Source of the DNA: Pirellulales bacterium
GTDB taxonomy: Bacteria; Planctomycetota; Planctomycetia; Pirellulales; S012-138
NCBI GenBank assembly: GCA_028066245.1
Contig: JALCBR010000042.1
Coordinates: 5,550 to 38,780 of the forward strand
Direction: 5' to 3'
Length of the DNA: 33,231 nucleotides
The notes below the pieces were generated by a model, which saw only the letters and a program-made list of their open reading frames with translations, was not told the DNA's origin and did not search any database. The stretch's first letter is position 1. The number at the start of each line of letters is the position of its first letter. Both the position numbers and the translations under genes were made by a program. Shown here piece after piece: positions 26,444 through 33,231 of this stretch.

Positions 26444-28045
26444 ATGAAGCTTCTGGGATTTGCGATGTTGTTGTTTTCGGGGCTTGAGTTTCCGGCGAAA
26501 GCCGAAGATCCAGTACTCGTTCGCTTCACATATCGTGCCAGTTCAGGTTTGGAGCCGGTCGCTGGGGTGCTTCTTAAGGACGAGCCGAAGGAATTGCGCG
26601 TACTCAACCTCAAAACACTTTACGAAAAATCGTATGAAAAGAAGTCGATTCTGCATCTCCAGAACCCAGCTTCGGAACAGGATTTGGTAACGGCTACTGG
26701 CATTGCACCGCTTGCTGCGTGGCTATTCAAGAGTTCGCTACCCGCTCAACTAGAATCGGGAAGAATTGCACTTGTGGATGGAGCCTTCGCATACATAAAT
26801 CTAGGTGACGATCAAAGTGTTCGCAAAACCGACAAATTCAACGTCTATCGCGGAGAGGAAGAAATTGTAGATCCCGAGACTGGTGAAGTGCTCGGTAAGC
26901 GACAACATCGGATTGGTATCGTAGAGATCGTCGAAGTGCGTCAGAAGCTGAGTAAGATTCGGCTCCTTGGTGATGTGGAGATACCGCTGAAAATAGGAGA
27001 CACTGTTCGTTTAACAACTGGTGGTCGGTCGGTGGCGGTTCTGCCATTCGGTAATGCGGATGGTGCAATTGCAAGAGCGAGCACTCGGCTAGTTGGTGAG
27101 ATGACAACTAATTTGGCGAAAAACCAAGTATCGGTTGTGGAACGTACACAACTCGCTGATGTACTTGTCGAACTCGCGTTGCAGCAGGCAGTCATTTTTG
27201 ATCAAAACACGATTCAAAAAATCGGTCGTCAAACCGCTGCCTTTGCCGTGGTTACCGGAACTATTGAGAATGATCGTCGAGCCTCGATCATCAATGTCAA
27301 GTTGATTGAGGTTGAGACTGGTAGGGTTCTGCGGGGCATTTCGGTTCGGACTAAAAAGATCGAAGCCGATTCGGCTGTAGGAGATGTTGACGCTAGTTCG
27401 ATTGTGCCGGCCGCTAGTGGAGCGATAGCTCATTGGCCGCTAGATGGAAACACTGAGAACGGCATTTCAAAGGAACTTGGTGCCATGATGCGGGGGAAAC
27501 CCCGATTTGTTGATGGCAAGTTTGACCAGTCGCTTGATTTCGGTGGGCGACGCAATACTGGCTACTTGGAGCTAACGCCTGAAGATCGAGTCGAAATAGT
27601 CCGTGACAAAGATTTTGCTATCTCGCTCTGGATTCATCCTATCGCAAATCAAAGACGTTGGCCGATCGCTGGACAGGGCATATGGGGAACACAAGGATGG
27701 ATTCTCGAGATTCTACCATCGGGCATACTATCCTTTGAGAGTTGGGACGAGAATGATCTCGACAATGGGACGGTGCGTAGCTCAAGTGGTGCGATAACAT
27801 TTGGTGACTGGAATCATGTCGCCCTGTCGGTCAAAAGGAGTCGAAGTGGCAACCAGACCAAGCTCTTCGTCAATGGTAATGAGGTGGATTCTGGTAATGT
27901 TCGTGAGGGAGACCTTGGCACCGCCGATTATTATATTGGTCGAATGCACCAAGACTACTTTCTCGGTCGCATTGACGAGATCTGGGTTTTTCAGTCGGCG
28001 TTAACTTCAAATCAGGTTCGTGAGTTGGCTACTGACAAGTACTGA
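26444..28045 (+). CDS. Secreted FlgT/CsgG-like protein with C-terminal LamG domain
   Basis: A 533-residue exported protein. Residues 1-20 form a signal peptide. Residues about 105-192 resemble the FlgT C-terminal/SHS-type fold, with 'GRIALVDGAFAYINLG', 'VRKTDKFNVYRGEEEI' and KIGDTVRL. Residues about 195-305 match the CsgG/FlgO/LpoB type: 'SVAVLPFGNAD', 'VVERTQLADVLVELALQQ' and 'VVTGTIE..RRASIINVKLIEVETGRVL'. Residues about 326-528 form a LamG-like concanavalin fold that starts AIAHWPLDGN and includes SLWIHP, GDWNHVALS, KLFVNGNEV and YYIGR. The combination suggests an envelope scaffold with a sugar- or protein-binding sensor at its end. ATG 26444 has only a weak GGAG ten bases before it. AT content is higher than in the flanking genes. 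Confidence 0.8.
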   Translation: MKLLGFAMLLFSGLEFPAKAEDPVLVRFTYRASSGLEPVAGVLLKDEPKELRVLNLKTLYEKSYEKKSILHLQNPASEQDLVTATGIAPLAAWLFKSSLPAQLESGRIALVDGAFAYINLGDDQSVRKTDKFNVYRGEEEIVDPETGEVLGKRQHRIGIVEIVEVRQKLSKIRLLGDVEIPLKIGDTVRLTTGGRSVAVLPFGNADGAIARASTRLVGEMTTNLAKNQVSVVERTQLADVLVELALQQAVIFDQNTIQKIGRQTAAFAVVTGTIENDRRASIINVKLIEVETGRVLRGISVRTKKIEADSAVGDVDASSIVPAASGAIAHWPLDGNTENGISKELGAMMRGKPRFVDGKFDQSLDFGGRRNTGYLELTPEDRVEIVRDKDFAISLWIHPIANQRRWPIAGQGIWGTQGWILEILPSGILSFESWDENDLDNGTVRSSSGAITFGDWNHVALSVKRSRSGNQTKLFVNGNEVDSGNVREGDLGTADYYIGRMHQDYFLGRIDEIWVFQSALTSNQVRELATDKY

Positions 28046-28167
28046 AGCTGACGGATGTGGCGTACCGTAAGTGCGTCAGTAGTTGAGTGGTGGACGTGCT
28101 TCGAGCGCTCGCATTATCGAAGCCCGTTGCGGAGACCGACCGGTTTCGCAGGGAACTCTGCGGTCGC

Positions 28168-28830
28168 TCACTCGTCCACCCGGCAGAAGGCCCGCACGGG
28201 AAATGTTCCCATACCACGGACTTTGACTGGCGGAGCGTGGAACGTGGCTCCAGTTTCCGGAACGGCGATCAGGTTGGTCATATGTTCGACGATGGGAATC
28301 CCGGCCGCCAACAACGTTGAGTGCACGGGGCGACGGAGATCGCCCACATTATCGATATTCAGGCTGTCAATTCCCACCAGGGCCGCGCCGGCATTACGTA
28401 AGTGGATGGCAGCATCTTCGCTAAGATAGGGGGGGTCTTCAAAGTATCGATTCGTGTTCCAATGTTGTGACCAGTCAGTCCGCACCAACACGGCTTTGCC
28501 AGCCACATCGTAATCGCGCAACTGCGGTGCAGAGACTTCTCGCCCAGCTTCGCGAGCATCGACAACTAGGCATTCCAGGCCGACGAATTTCTCCACTGGC
28601 ACATCGGCGAGGTCGTCGCCATCGGCATAGCGATGAAACGGAACGTCCACGTAGGTGCCGGTGTTGGCCACCATCTCGATCTTACCGATCTGAAATTCCA
28701 CTCCAGGAGCATAATGTTCGCGAGATGCCTCGCGCGATAAAAAGTCACAGACCAACGGTGCCGGCAGCCCACGATACGTCACTAGCCCATCTTCAATCAC
28801 GTGGCTTACATCAATGAATTGAGCTGGCAT
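28168..28830 (-). CDS. Cyclase-family hydrolase (kynurenine formamidase-like)
   Basis: A 220-residue cytoplasmic metal-dependent hydrolase of the cyclase/KynB family; known members open amide or ester bonds such as in N-formylkynurenine, so the exact substrate is unknown. The start MPAQFIDVSHVIEDGLVTYRG is typical. The family metal motif HxGTHxDxPxH is altered to NTGTYVDVPFH (about residues 58-68), with Asn and Tyr replacing two of the usual His, while the Asp and last His remain. The conserved downstream GIDSLNID and HSTLL..GIPIVEHM are present. Other family branches also read TGTYxDxPFH, so it may still be active. ATG 28830 was chosen because the family begins there; the frame is open to 28878. 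It is divergent from the amidohydrolase at 29016. Confidence 0.88.
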   Translation of the reverse strand: MPAQFIDVSHVIEDGLVTYRGLPAPLVCDFLSREASREHYAPGVEFQIGKIEMVANTGTYVDVPFHRYADGDDLADVPVEKFVGLECLVVDAREAGREVSAPQLRDYDVAGKAVLVRTDWSQHWNTNRYFEDPPYLSEDAAIHLRNAGAALVGIDSLNIDNVGDLRRPVHSTLLAAGIPIVEHMTNLIAVPETGATFHAPPVKVRGMGTFPVRAFCRVDE

Positions 28831-29015
28831 TGCGTGATCCCATAGTCTGGTTGATGACTGACGAGGGGTAGGTCTCAATCATCGCCATCATACCGTTTCG
28901 TGCCATGGCTCATGCGAACCTTGGCCAATGCGCCGAAAAGGCTCTCCCAGCCAAACATCCTGTTGGCACATCAGTTCTCCGACAGGTTATATTCATACAA
29001 CCCCTGGAGAATATC

Positions 29016-30764
29016 ATGCAAAACAGTATTACCTGCACTCTGTTGTTGGCAGTCGCTCTGTGCCTTGGCGGTTTGTCTGCGGCTGTTTGTGCCAATGATC
29101 CCTATGATCTGCTGCTAACGAATGGTCACATCATCGATGGATCCGGCAACCCTTGGTATGCCGGCGATGTCGCCATCAGGGCCGGACGAATTGCTGCCAT
29201 CGGCCAAATTGATGAAGCTAGTGCACAGCGAGTCATTGACGTCAGCGGCAAAGTGATCGCGCCAGGGTTCATTGATATTCACAGTCATGCTGAAGACGGT
29301 CTGGTTCACGATGACGCAGAACGCCGCGCGGCTCCGAATCTCGTCTCGCAGGGGATCACCACAGTTGTCGTCAATCAGGATGGATATGGGCCGGCTTCGT
29401 TGGCCGAGCAGATGGCCCAGTTCCGCTCCAAGGATTTTGGCCCCAACGTGGCGTTGATGATCGGCCATGGCGGCGTCCGGCGCAACGCCTTGCGCAATGA
29501 CTTCCAACGCCCGGCGACGGACAACGAAATCAAGCACATGGTGGCGCTGGTTGCTGAAGCGCTGGACCGCGGCGCCTTTGGTTTTTCCGCCGGTCTGGAG
29601 TATTCGCCCGGCCGCTGGAGTAGAACCAATGAGATCATCGCAATTGTCGGCGAAGTCGCTAAGCATGACGGCGTGTACATTCTGCATGAGCGCGCCTCCG
29701 GAGCGGACCCAATGTGGTACATCCCCAGTCGTCATGAGCCAGGTCCGCCTTCGATGCTGGACAACATTCGCGAGTTGATCGAGGTTGGCAAAGTCACTGG
29801 AGGACGGGTCGTTGCCACGCATATCAAGGCGCGAGGGACCGATTTCTGGGGGTCGGCGGGAAAGATTATTGAGATGATCAACGCCGCCCGCGCAGAAGGT
29901 GTACGGATTTACGCCGATCAATACCCCTACAACACCAGCGGCACGGACGGTTCCATCGTGTTGATTCCGAGTTGGGCCATGCAAGCTCGGGTGGACGACA
30001 GACAACAAGACGTTGGCGGTCAAGAAACGCGGCGCCAGCGCCGCAATCGAAGAGGTCCGGCGGCCGCGTTGGAAACCCATCTGAAAGATGAACAGACTGT
30101 TTCCAAATTGCGGATGGATATCGAGCATGCCATTCGCCGTCGCGGTGGCGCGGAGAACATCATCATTATGGAACACCCGCGGGAAGAGCTGGTCGGCAAG
30201 AGTATCGCGGATCTCGCTCGGTTGCTGGAGAAGTCACAGTTCGAGGCGGTGCTGGCGCTGCAATTGGAAGGCAATCGATCCCGCCGTGGTGGCGCTCGCC
30301 TGCGGAGTTACTCGATGTCTGAGGAAGATGTGGAAGCCTTCGCTGCTCAACCCTGGTGTGCCACGTGTACAGACGGAGGCATCGCCGTGCCCACGGATCG
30401 CGGCAGCGTACACCCGCGATATTACGGCACGTTCCCGCGCAAAATCCGCCACTACGCCATGACTCGCGGAGTGCTGTCCGTCGAGGACGCTGTCCGCAGT
30501 TCCACGTCACTTCCCGTTCAAATCATGGGTATGCGCGAGCGAGGGTTGATTCGCGAAGGCATGCACGCGGATATCGTCGTCTTTGATCCTGAGGAGATCC
30601 GCGATGTCGCCACGGCGTTTGAGCCGCATCAATATAGCAGCGGTATCGAACACGTGCTCATCGCGGGGCAGTTTGTCGTTGAGTCCAGTGAATTGACCGG
30701 CGCCATGCCCGGCCGACTTTTGCTACGTGAAGACTCCAAGGCGGCCGGAGATGAAGAGCGATAG
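29016..30764 (+). CDS. D-aminoacylase-type amidohydrolase (N-acyl-D-amino-acid deacylase family)
   Basis: A 582-residue exported member of the amidohydrolase superfamily. Residues 1-27 are a signal peptide (TCTLLLAVALCLGGL..AVCA). The domain begins DLLLTNGHIIDGSGNPWYAGDVAI. Metal-binding H89 and H91 lie in GFIDIHSHAEDG. Later family motifs are GAFGFSAGLEYSPG, YILHERAS, ATHIKARG and the C-terminal GMHADIVVFDPEEIRD. D-aminoacylases carry a Cys metal ligand in a GNCG-like motif; here the aligned stretch reads VVNQDGYGP without Cys, so metal binding or substrate may differ. A Gln/Arg-rich insert occurs around residues 330-350. ATG 29016 is chosen with GGAG before it; the frame extends upstream to 28905. 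It is convergent with the membrane protein. Confidence 0.9.
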   Translation: MQNSITCTLLLAVALCLGGLSAAVCANDPYDLLLTNGHIIDGSGNPWYAGDVAIRAGRIAAIGQIDEASAQRVIDVSGKVIAPGFIDIHSHAEDGLVHDDAERRAAPNLVSQGITTVVVNQDGYGPASLAEQMAQFRSKDFGPNVALMIGHGGVRRNALRNDFQRPATDNEIKHMVALVAEALDRGAFGFSAGLEYSPGRWSRTNEIIAIVGEVAKHDGVYILHERASGADPMWYIPSRHEPGPPSMLDNIRELIEVGKVTGGRVVATHIKARGTDFWGSAGKIIEMINAARAEGVRIYADQYPYNTSGTDGSIVLIPSWAMQARVDDRQQDVGGQETRRQRRNRRGPAAALETHLKDEQTVSKLRMDIEHAIRRRGGAENIIIMEHPREELVGKSIADLARLLEKSQFEAVLALQLEGNRSRRGGARLRSYSMSEEDVEAFAAQPWCATCTDGGIAVPTDRGSVHPRYYGTFPRKIRHYAMTRGVLSVEDAVRSSTSLPVQIMGMRERGLIREGMHADIVVFDPEEIRDVATAFEPHQYSSGIEHVLIAGQFVVESSELTGAMPGRLLLREDSKAAGDEER

Positions 30765-30825
30765 AGCGTGGGTATCAGATTGCTTTCGGCTGACAATCTT
30801 CGCGGCACAAGCCGATGGAATTTCA

Positions 30826-31611
30826 CTAACCCGTCGATTTCATAGCGGACGCGATCAGCGCAAGCAGCCCTGCCACCGCGGCGAAATGTGTCCAGCCGAC
30901 CTTGTTTCTTTGTGGCGCATGTGCAAGCCAAATGCCGCCAAGACCCAGCAGCCATAGATAGTAGCCAAGGAGCGGACCTTTTAACGCGCCAGTAGGTGAC
31001 CCGTCATTGAAGAAAAAACTGGCTGTTCCGGCCGCACAGACGACCGTCATTCCACTAACCAGGCGGCCGATGCTCTTGCAGCGATTCTCTCGTGACCAGA
31101 ACGCGGTGGCCAATGTCAGGTAGGTGAGAATGGTGCCGTAGGCGGATCCCGTCCAGCTGATCAGCATCAGCCAACCCATACTGTGGTTTTGCCATAGCCA
31201 AGTGGCATCCATGAAGGATGCAGATGGCATCTCTAAGCCACCGACGAAGGTTTCCCAGCCATTGTGCTGTGAGGGAGAGAAAATTGTGAGCACCAAGACC
31301 GGCAACTCAAAAGAAATCGTCACACTGAGTGTCGCAATGACGGCCATCGCGCGGCACAGTAGGTGCCGGCGGGACAGCCAGTTTCCTAGGCCCAACATGC
31401 TGACTGTGAGCAATGCTGCGAAGCCCAATAGCGGCAACGAACTGGGCCAAGAGGGCACGGCCAACGCGATCAATCCGCACCACAAAGTAACAATTCCAGT
31501 CAGCAGCCTGAGCGTGTATTGGCTCTTCGGCCGATCACTCTTAGGCGCCGGTCCGGCAACCACTCTTGTTTCGCTCTGAACGGCAACGTGTGACTCTCTA
31601 TTGAGAGACAT
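30826..31611 (-). CDS. Multi-spanning membrane protein of unknown function
   Basis: A 261-residue inner-membrane protein with about seven hydrophobic helices, starting after a polar 33-residue N-terminus. They include 'LLTGIVTLWCGLIALAVPSW', 'LLGFAALLTVSMLGLG', 'AVIATLSVTISFELPVLVLTIF', 'MGWLMLISWTGSAYGTILTYL', 'VSGMTVVCAAGTASFFF', 'YYLWLLGLGGIWLAH' and 'FAAVAGLLALIASAM'. The loop after the third helix (about 110-150) is longer and has PSQHNGWETFVGG. No transport or enzyme motif is visible. ATG 31611 has GGGG seven bases upstream. It is convergent with the amidohydrolase and divergent from the ParA gene, so it is probably transcribed alone. No family was recognised. Confidence 0.75.
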   Translation of the reverse strand: MSLNRESHVAVQSETRVVAGPAPKSDRPKSQYTLRLLTGIVTLWCGLIALAVPSWPSSLPLLGFAALLTVSMLGLGNWLSRRHLLCRAMAVIATLSVTISFELPVLVLTIFSPSQHNGWETFVGGLEMPSASFMDATWLWQNHSMGWLMLISWTGSAYGTILTYLTLATAFWSRENRCKSIGRLVSGMTVVCAAGTASFFFNDGSPTGALKGPLLGYYLWLLGLGGIWLAHAPQRNKVGWTHFAAVAGLLALIASAMKSTG

Positions 31612-31910
31612 GATTTACCCCGCCGCGCAACGAGCTTGGCTCGCCGTGTTTCTCGGATCAACCTAGCCTAGTTCGCAAGCTAAGAACCGTTGGTGCGGGA
31701 GATTATTCCAGAGAATTTCGCCAGATCAGGCCCGCCCTGGTCGTTCTTCTTGGCCTGAGGCACTGCTAGCACGCCGTCAATTCATCTATGGTCACATGCA
31801 GCGGCTGCCTATAATCCCCCGCCGAGAATTCCAAATTCAATAGGTATCCTGTTCCGTTTCGACGGAATTTCGGCTGTTGAACATCGTCTGCGCGAACCAG
31901 GGAAGGTGTC

Positions 31911-32786
31911 ATGCGCAAGATCGCCGTACTGAACCAAAAAGGGGGCGTGGGCAAGACCACCACGGCCGTGAACTTAAGCGCCGCGTTAGCCAGACGTGGA
32001 CGCAAGGTCTGCCTGGCAGATCTCGATCCGCAGGCGCACGCTTCGCTGCATTTGAGCAGTGGATTGCGTGACGCTCGGTTGCCAGACCGTAACCTCTACG
32101 ATGTGTTTATTCACGAGGCCAACCTCCGTGACATCACCCAGCCCGCAGGCGAGAACCTGTGGGTGATCCCGTCCGGCATTGATCTTTCGGCTGTGGAGCT
32201 GGAGATGGCCGGCGTCGCAGGTCGTGAAGTGATCCTGCGGCAAAAACTGCCTGTCATCGATGATGACTATGACTTGTTGGTGATCGACTGCCCTCCGTCA
32301 CTAGGCATCCTCACGCTCAACGCCTTGACCGCCGCGGACGAAGTTTTCATCCCACTGCAGCCTCACTTCCTGGCACTGCACGGCGTGAGCAAGCTGCTGG
32401 AGACCATCAGTCTGGTCTCACAGAGACTGAATGCCCAACTGACGCTGGCCGGCGTGCTGTTGTGCATGTTCGAATCTGGCACCAAGTTGGCCAAAGAAGT
32501 CGCCGGCGATGTGGCCGAGTTCTTTGAGCAAGCTCATGACCAAAACACGCCCTGGGCGAACGCCCGGCTGTTTGAAACCAAGATTCGTCGCAACATCAAA
32601 CTGGCCGAAGCTCCCAGCTATGGCCAGTCAATTTTCGACTACGCACCAACTTCGCCTGGGGCGCAGGACTACGACGCGCTGGCGGACGAGGTGGTGGAGC
32701 ATATCTTGCCGACCGCGACGATCAGCATCTCACGTGAAGAGTTTATCTCACAGATGGATGCGCTCTCACAGCCGAAAGTTGCGTAA
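31911..32786 (+). CDS. ParA/Soj-type ATPase, orphan
   Basis: A 291-residue deviant-Walker ATPase of the ParA/MinD superfamily, which forms ATP-dependent patterns on DNA or membranes to place chromosomes or cell structures. The deviant P-loop is K10-GGVGKTT with signature Lys10, then A' LADLDPQAHA (D38/D40) and Walker B LLVIDCPPSLG. The NALTAADEVFIPLQPHFLALHG segment and 'ETKIRRNIKLAEAPSYGQSIFDYAP' are typical of chromosomal Soj/ParA. The C-terminal 30 residues (TATISISREEFISQ) are extra. No parB gene is next to it, so it may act without a local partner or with one elsewhere. ATG 31911 was chosen with GGAAGG upstream. It is probably monocistronic. Confidence 0.93.
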   Translation: MRKIAVLNQKGGVGKTTTAVNLSAALARRGRKVCLADLDPQAHASLHLSSGLRDARLPDRNLYDVFIHEANLRDITQPAGENLWVIPSGIDLSAVELEMAGVAGREVILRQKLPVIDDDYDLLVIDCPPSLGILTLNALTAADEVFIPLQPHFLALHGVSKLLETISLVSQRLNAQLTLAGVLLCMFESGTKLAKEVAGDVAEFFEQAHDQNTPWANARLFETKIRRNIKLAEAPSYGQSIFDYAPTSPGAQDYDALADEVVEHILPTATISISREEFISQMDALSQPKVA

Positions 32787-32883
32787 CCTCATCGGACCGT
32801 GCGATTCGCTTTCGCACAGCAGCGCCAGCTGGAATCAGAGTCCATCCCCACTCCTGAGGTGCGTGTCTCGATGCCAGCGCTCG

Positions 32884-33063
32884 CTACCCCGCTTTCATGC
32901 TCTCAACAGTGACGTCGCCGTCCCGAGGGTCGTACCCCCCGACATCATCTGCCGCGGAAGTCGGCGCAATCTTTGGAGCTGGTTTGTCAACGGACGCAGA
33001 TTCGCCACATCCAGAAACGGCCGCGGCTGTGATGGCGACAAAGAGCAAGAGCAAACGGGACAT
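32884..33063 (-). CDS. Small lipoprotein
   Basis: A 59-residue exported peptide. Residues 1-18 form the signal peptide MSRLLLLFVAITAAAVSG followed by Cys19 in a VSGC lipobox, so it is probably lipidated. The mature part of about 40 residues is acidic and Pro/Asp/Gly-rich (PAPKIAPTSAADDVGGYDPRDGDVTVES) with no structured domain. ATG 33063 is preferred over ATG 33078 because AGAAGGAAG precedes it. It is convergent with the ParA gene with a 97-bp gap. Such tiny lipoproteins are frequent in planctomycetes and have no assigned role. Confidence 0.7.
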   Translation of the reverse strand: MSRLLLLFVAITAAAVSGCGESASVDKPAPKIAPTSAADDVGGYDPRDGDVTVESMKAG

Positions 33064-33231
33064 GATCTTCCTTCTCAAGAAAGCAGGTGAGATTTCTCAG
33101 TCTGGCCAGACAAGAAAATGAATCAAATTTAGCGTGCTGCTGAGAGCCACAGCATGCTGGCTTGAGCACGTTGTTGCTTAAACCGTCTTTGGGTATCGTC
33201 GCGCTCCACTTTGAATTGCAACGATGGTCGA

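Overview
The window looks like chromosomal DNA of a planctomycete, most likely of the Pirellula/Rhodopirellula/Blastopirellula group. This is inferred from content. It holds secreted Cys-rich and TPR proteins, a lipoprotein beta-propeller, a 'RWFQ-RLRTL' membrane-anchored family, and tiny lipoproteins. Many short intergenic stretches lack genes, and a CACTGCTGG-type palindrome recurs, as I remember it doing in this phylum. Coding density is modest, starts often have weak Shine-Dalgarno sites, and genes sit singly or in short runs. No rRNA, tRNA or CRISPR array was seen.

Layout. 1-2441: a cysteine desulfurase cut by the window edge (minus) and a secreted TPR protein (plus). 2442-4482: an AT-richer accessory patch with two small unknown genes, a relic resembling a polymorphic-toxin tail, the left end of an IS5-like element whose transposase stops after about 17 codons, two direct copies of a ~92-bp repeat and one inverted copy of its palindromic core. 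4483-11005: a two-helix membrane peptide, a lipoprotein PQQ-type beta-propeller, a 26-cysteine secreted protein with a strong terminator, and a membrane-anchored HEAT protein carrying a degenerate receiver domain. 11585-18882: a Wzz/GumC-like protein without kinase, a 234-bp inverted-repeat element, an FHA protein, a YhcC-type radical SAM protein, a triple YHS-like metal-binding protein next to a Cys-rich secreted protein, a Trm112-like protein, a secreted YxxV-rich protein and a frameshifted gene. 18913-26148: a minus-strand run with a PafA-like phosphatase, a PlsC-like acyltransferase and B12-dependent methionine synthase (metH). 26444-33231: a FlgT/CsgG/LamG-type protein, a cyclase-family hydrolase divergent from a D-aminoacylase-type amidohydrolase, a seven-helix membrane protein, an orphan ParA-type ATPase and a small lipoprotein.

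Housekeeping functions are sulfur transfer, methionine synthesis, tRNA-linked radical SAM chemistry and phospholipid acylation. They are mixed with envelope proteins typical of planctomycetes. I do not see a complete, clearly new defence or biosynthetic system. The parts most worth a second look are the decayed repeat/toxin/IS patch at 2.6-4.05 kb, the 234-bp element at 13.2-13.45 kb, the HEAT plus pseudo-receiver protein, and the FlgT/CsgG/LamG fusion. All family assignments are from reading motifs by eye; no database search was run.
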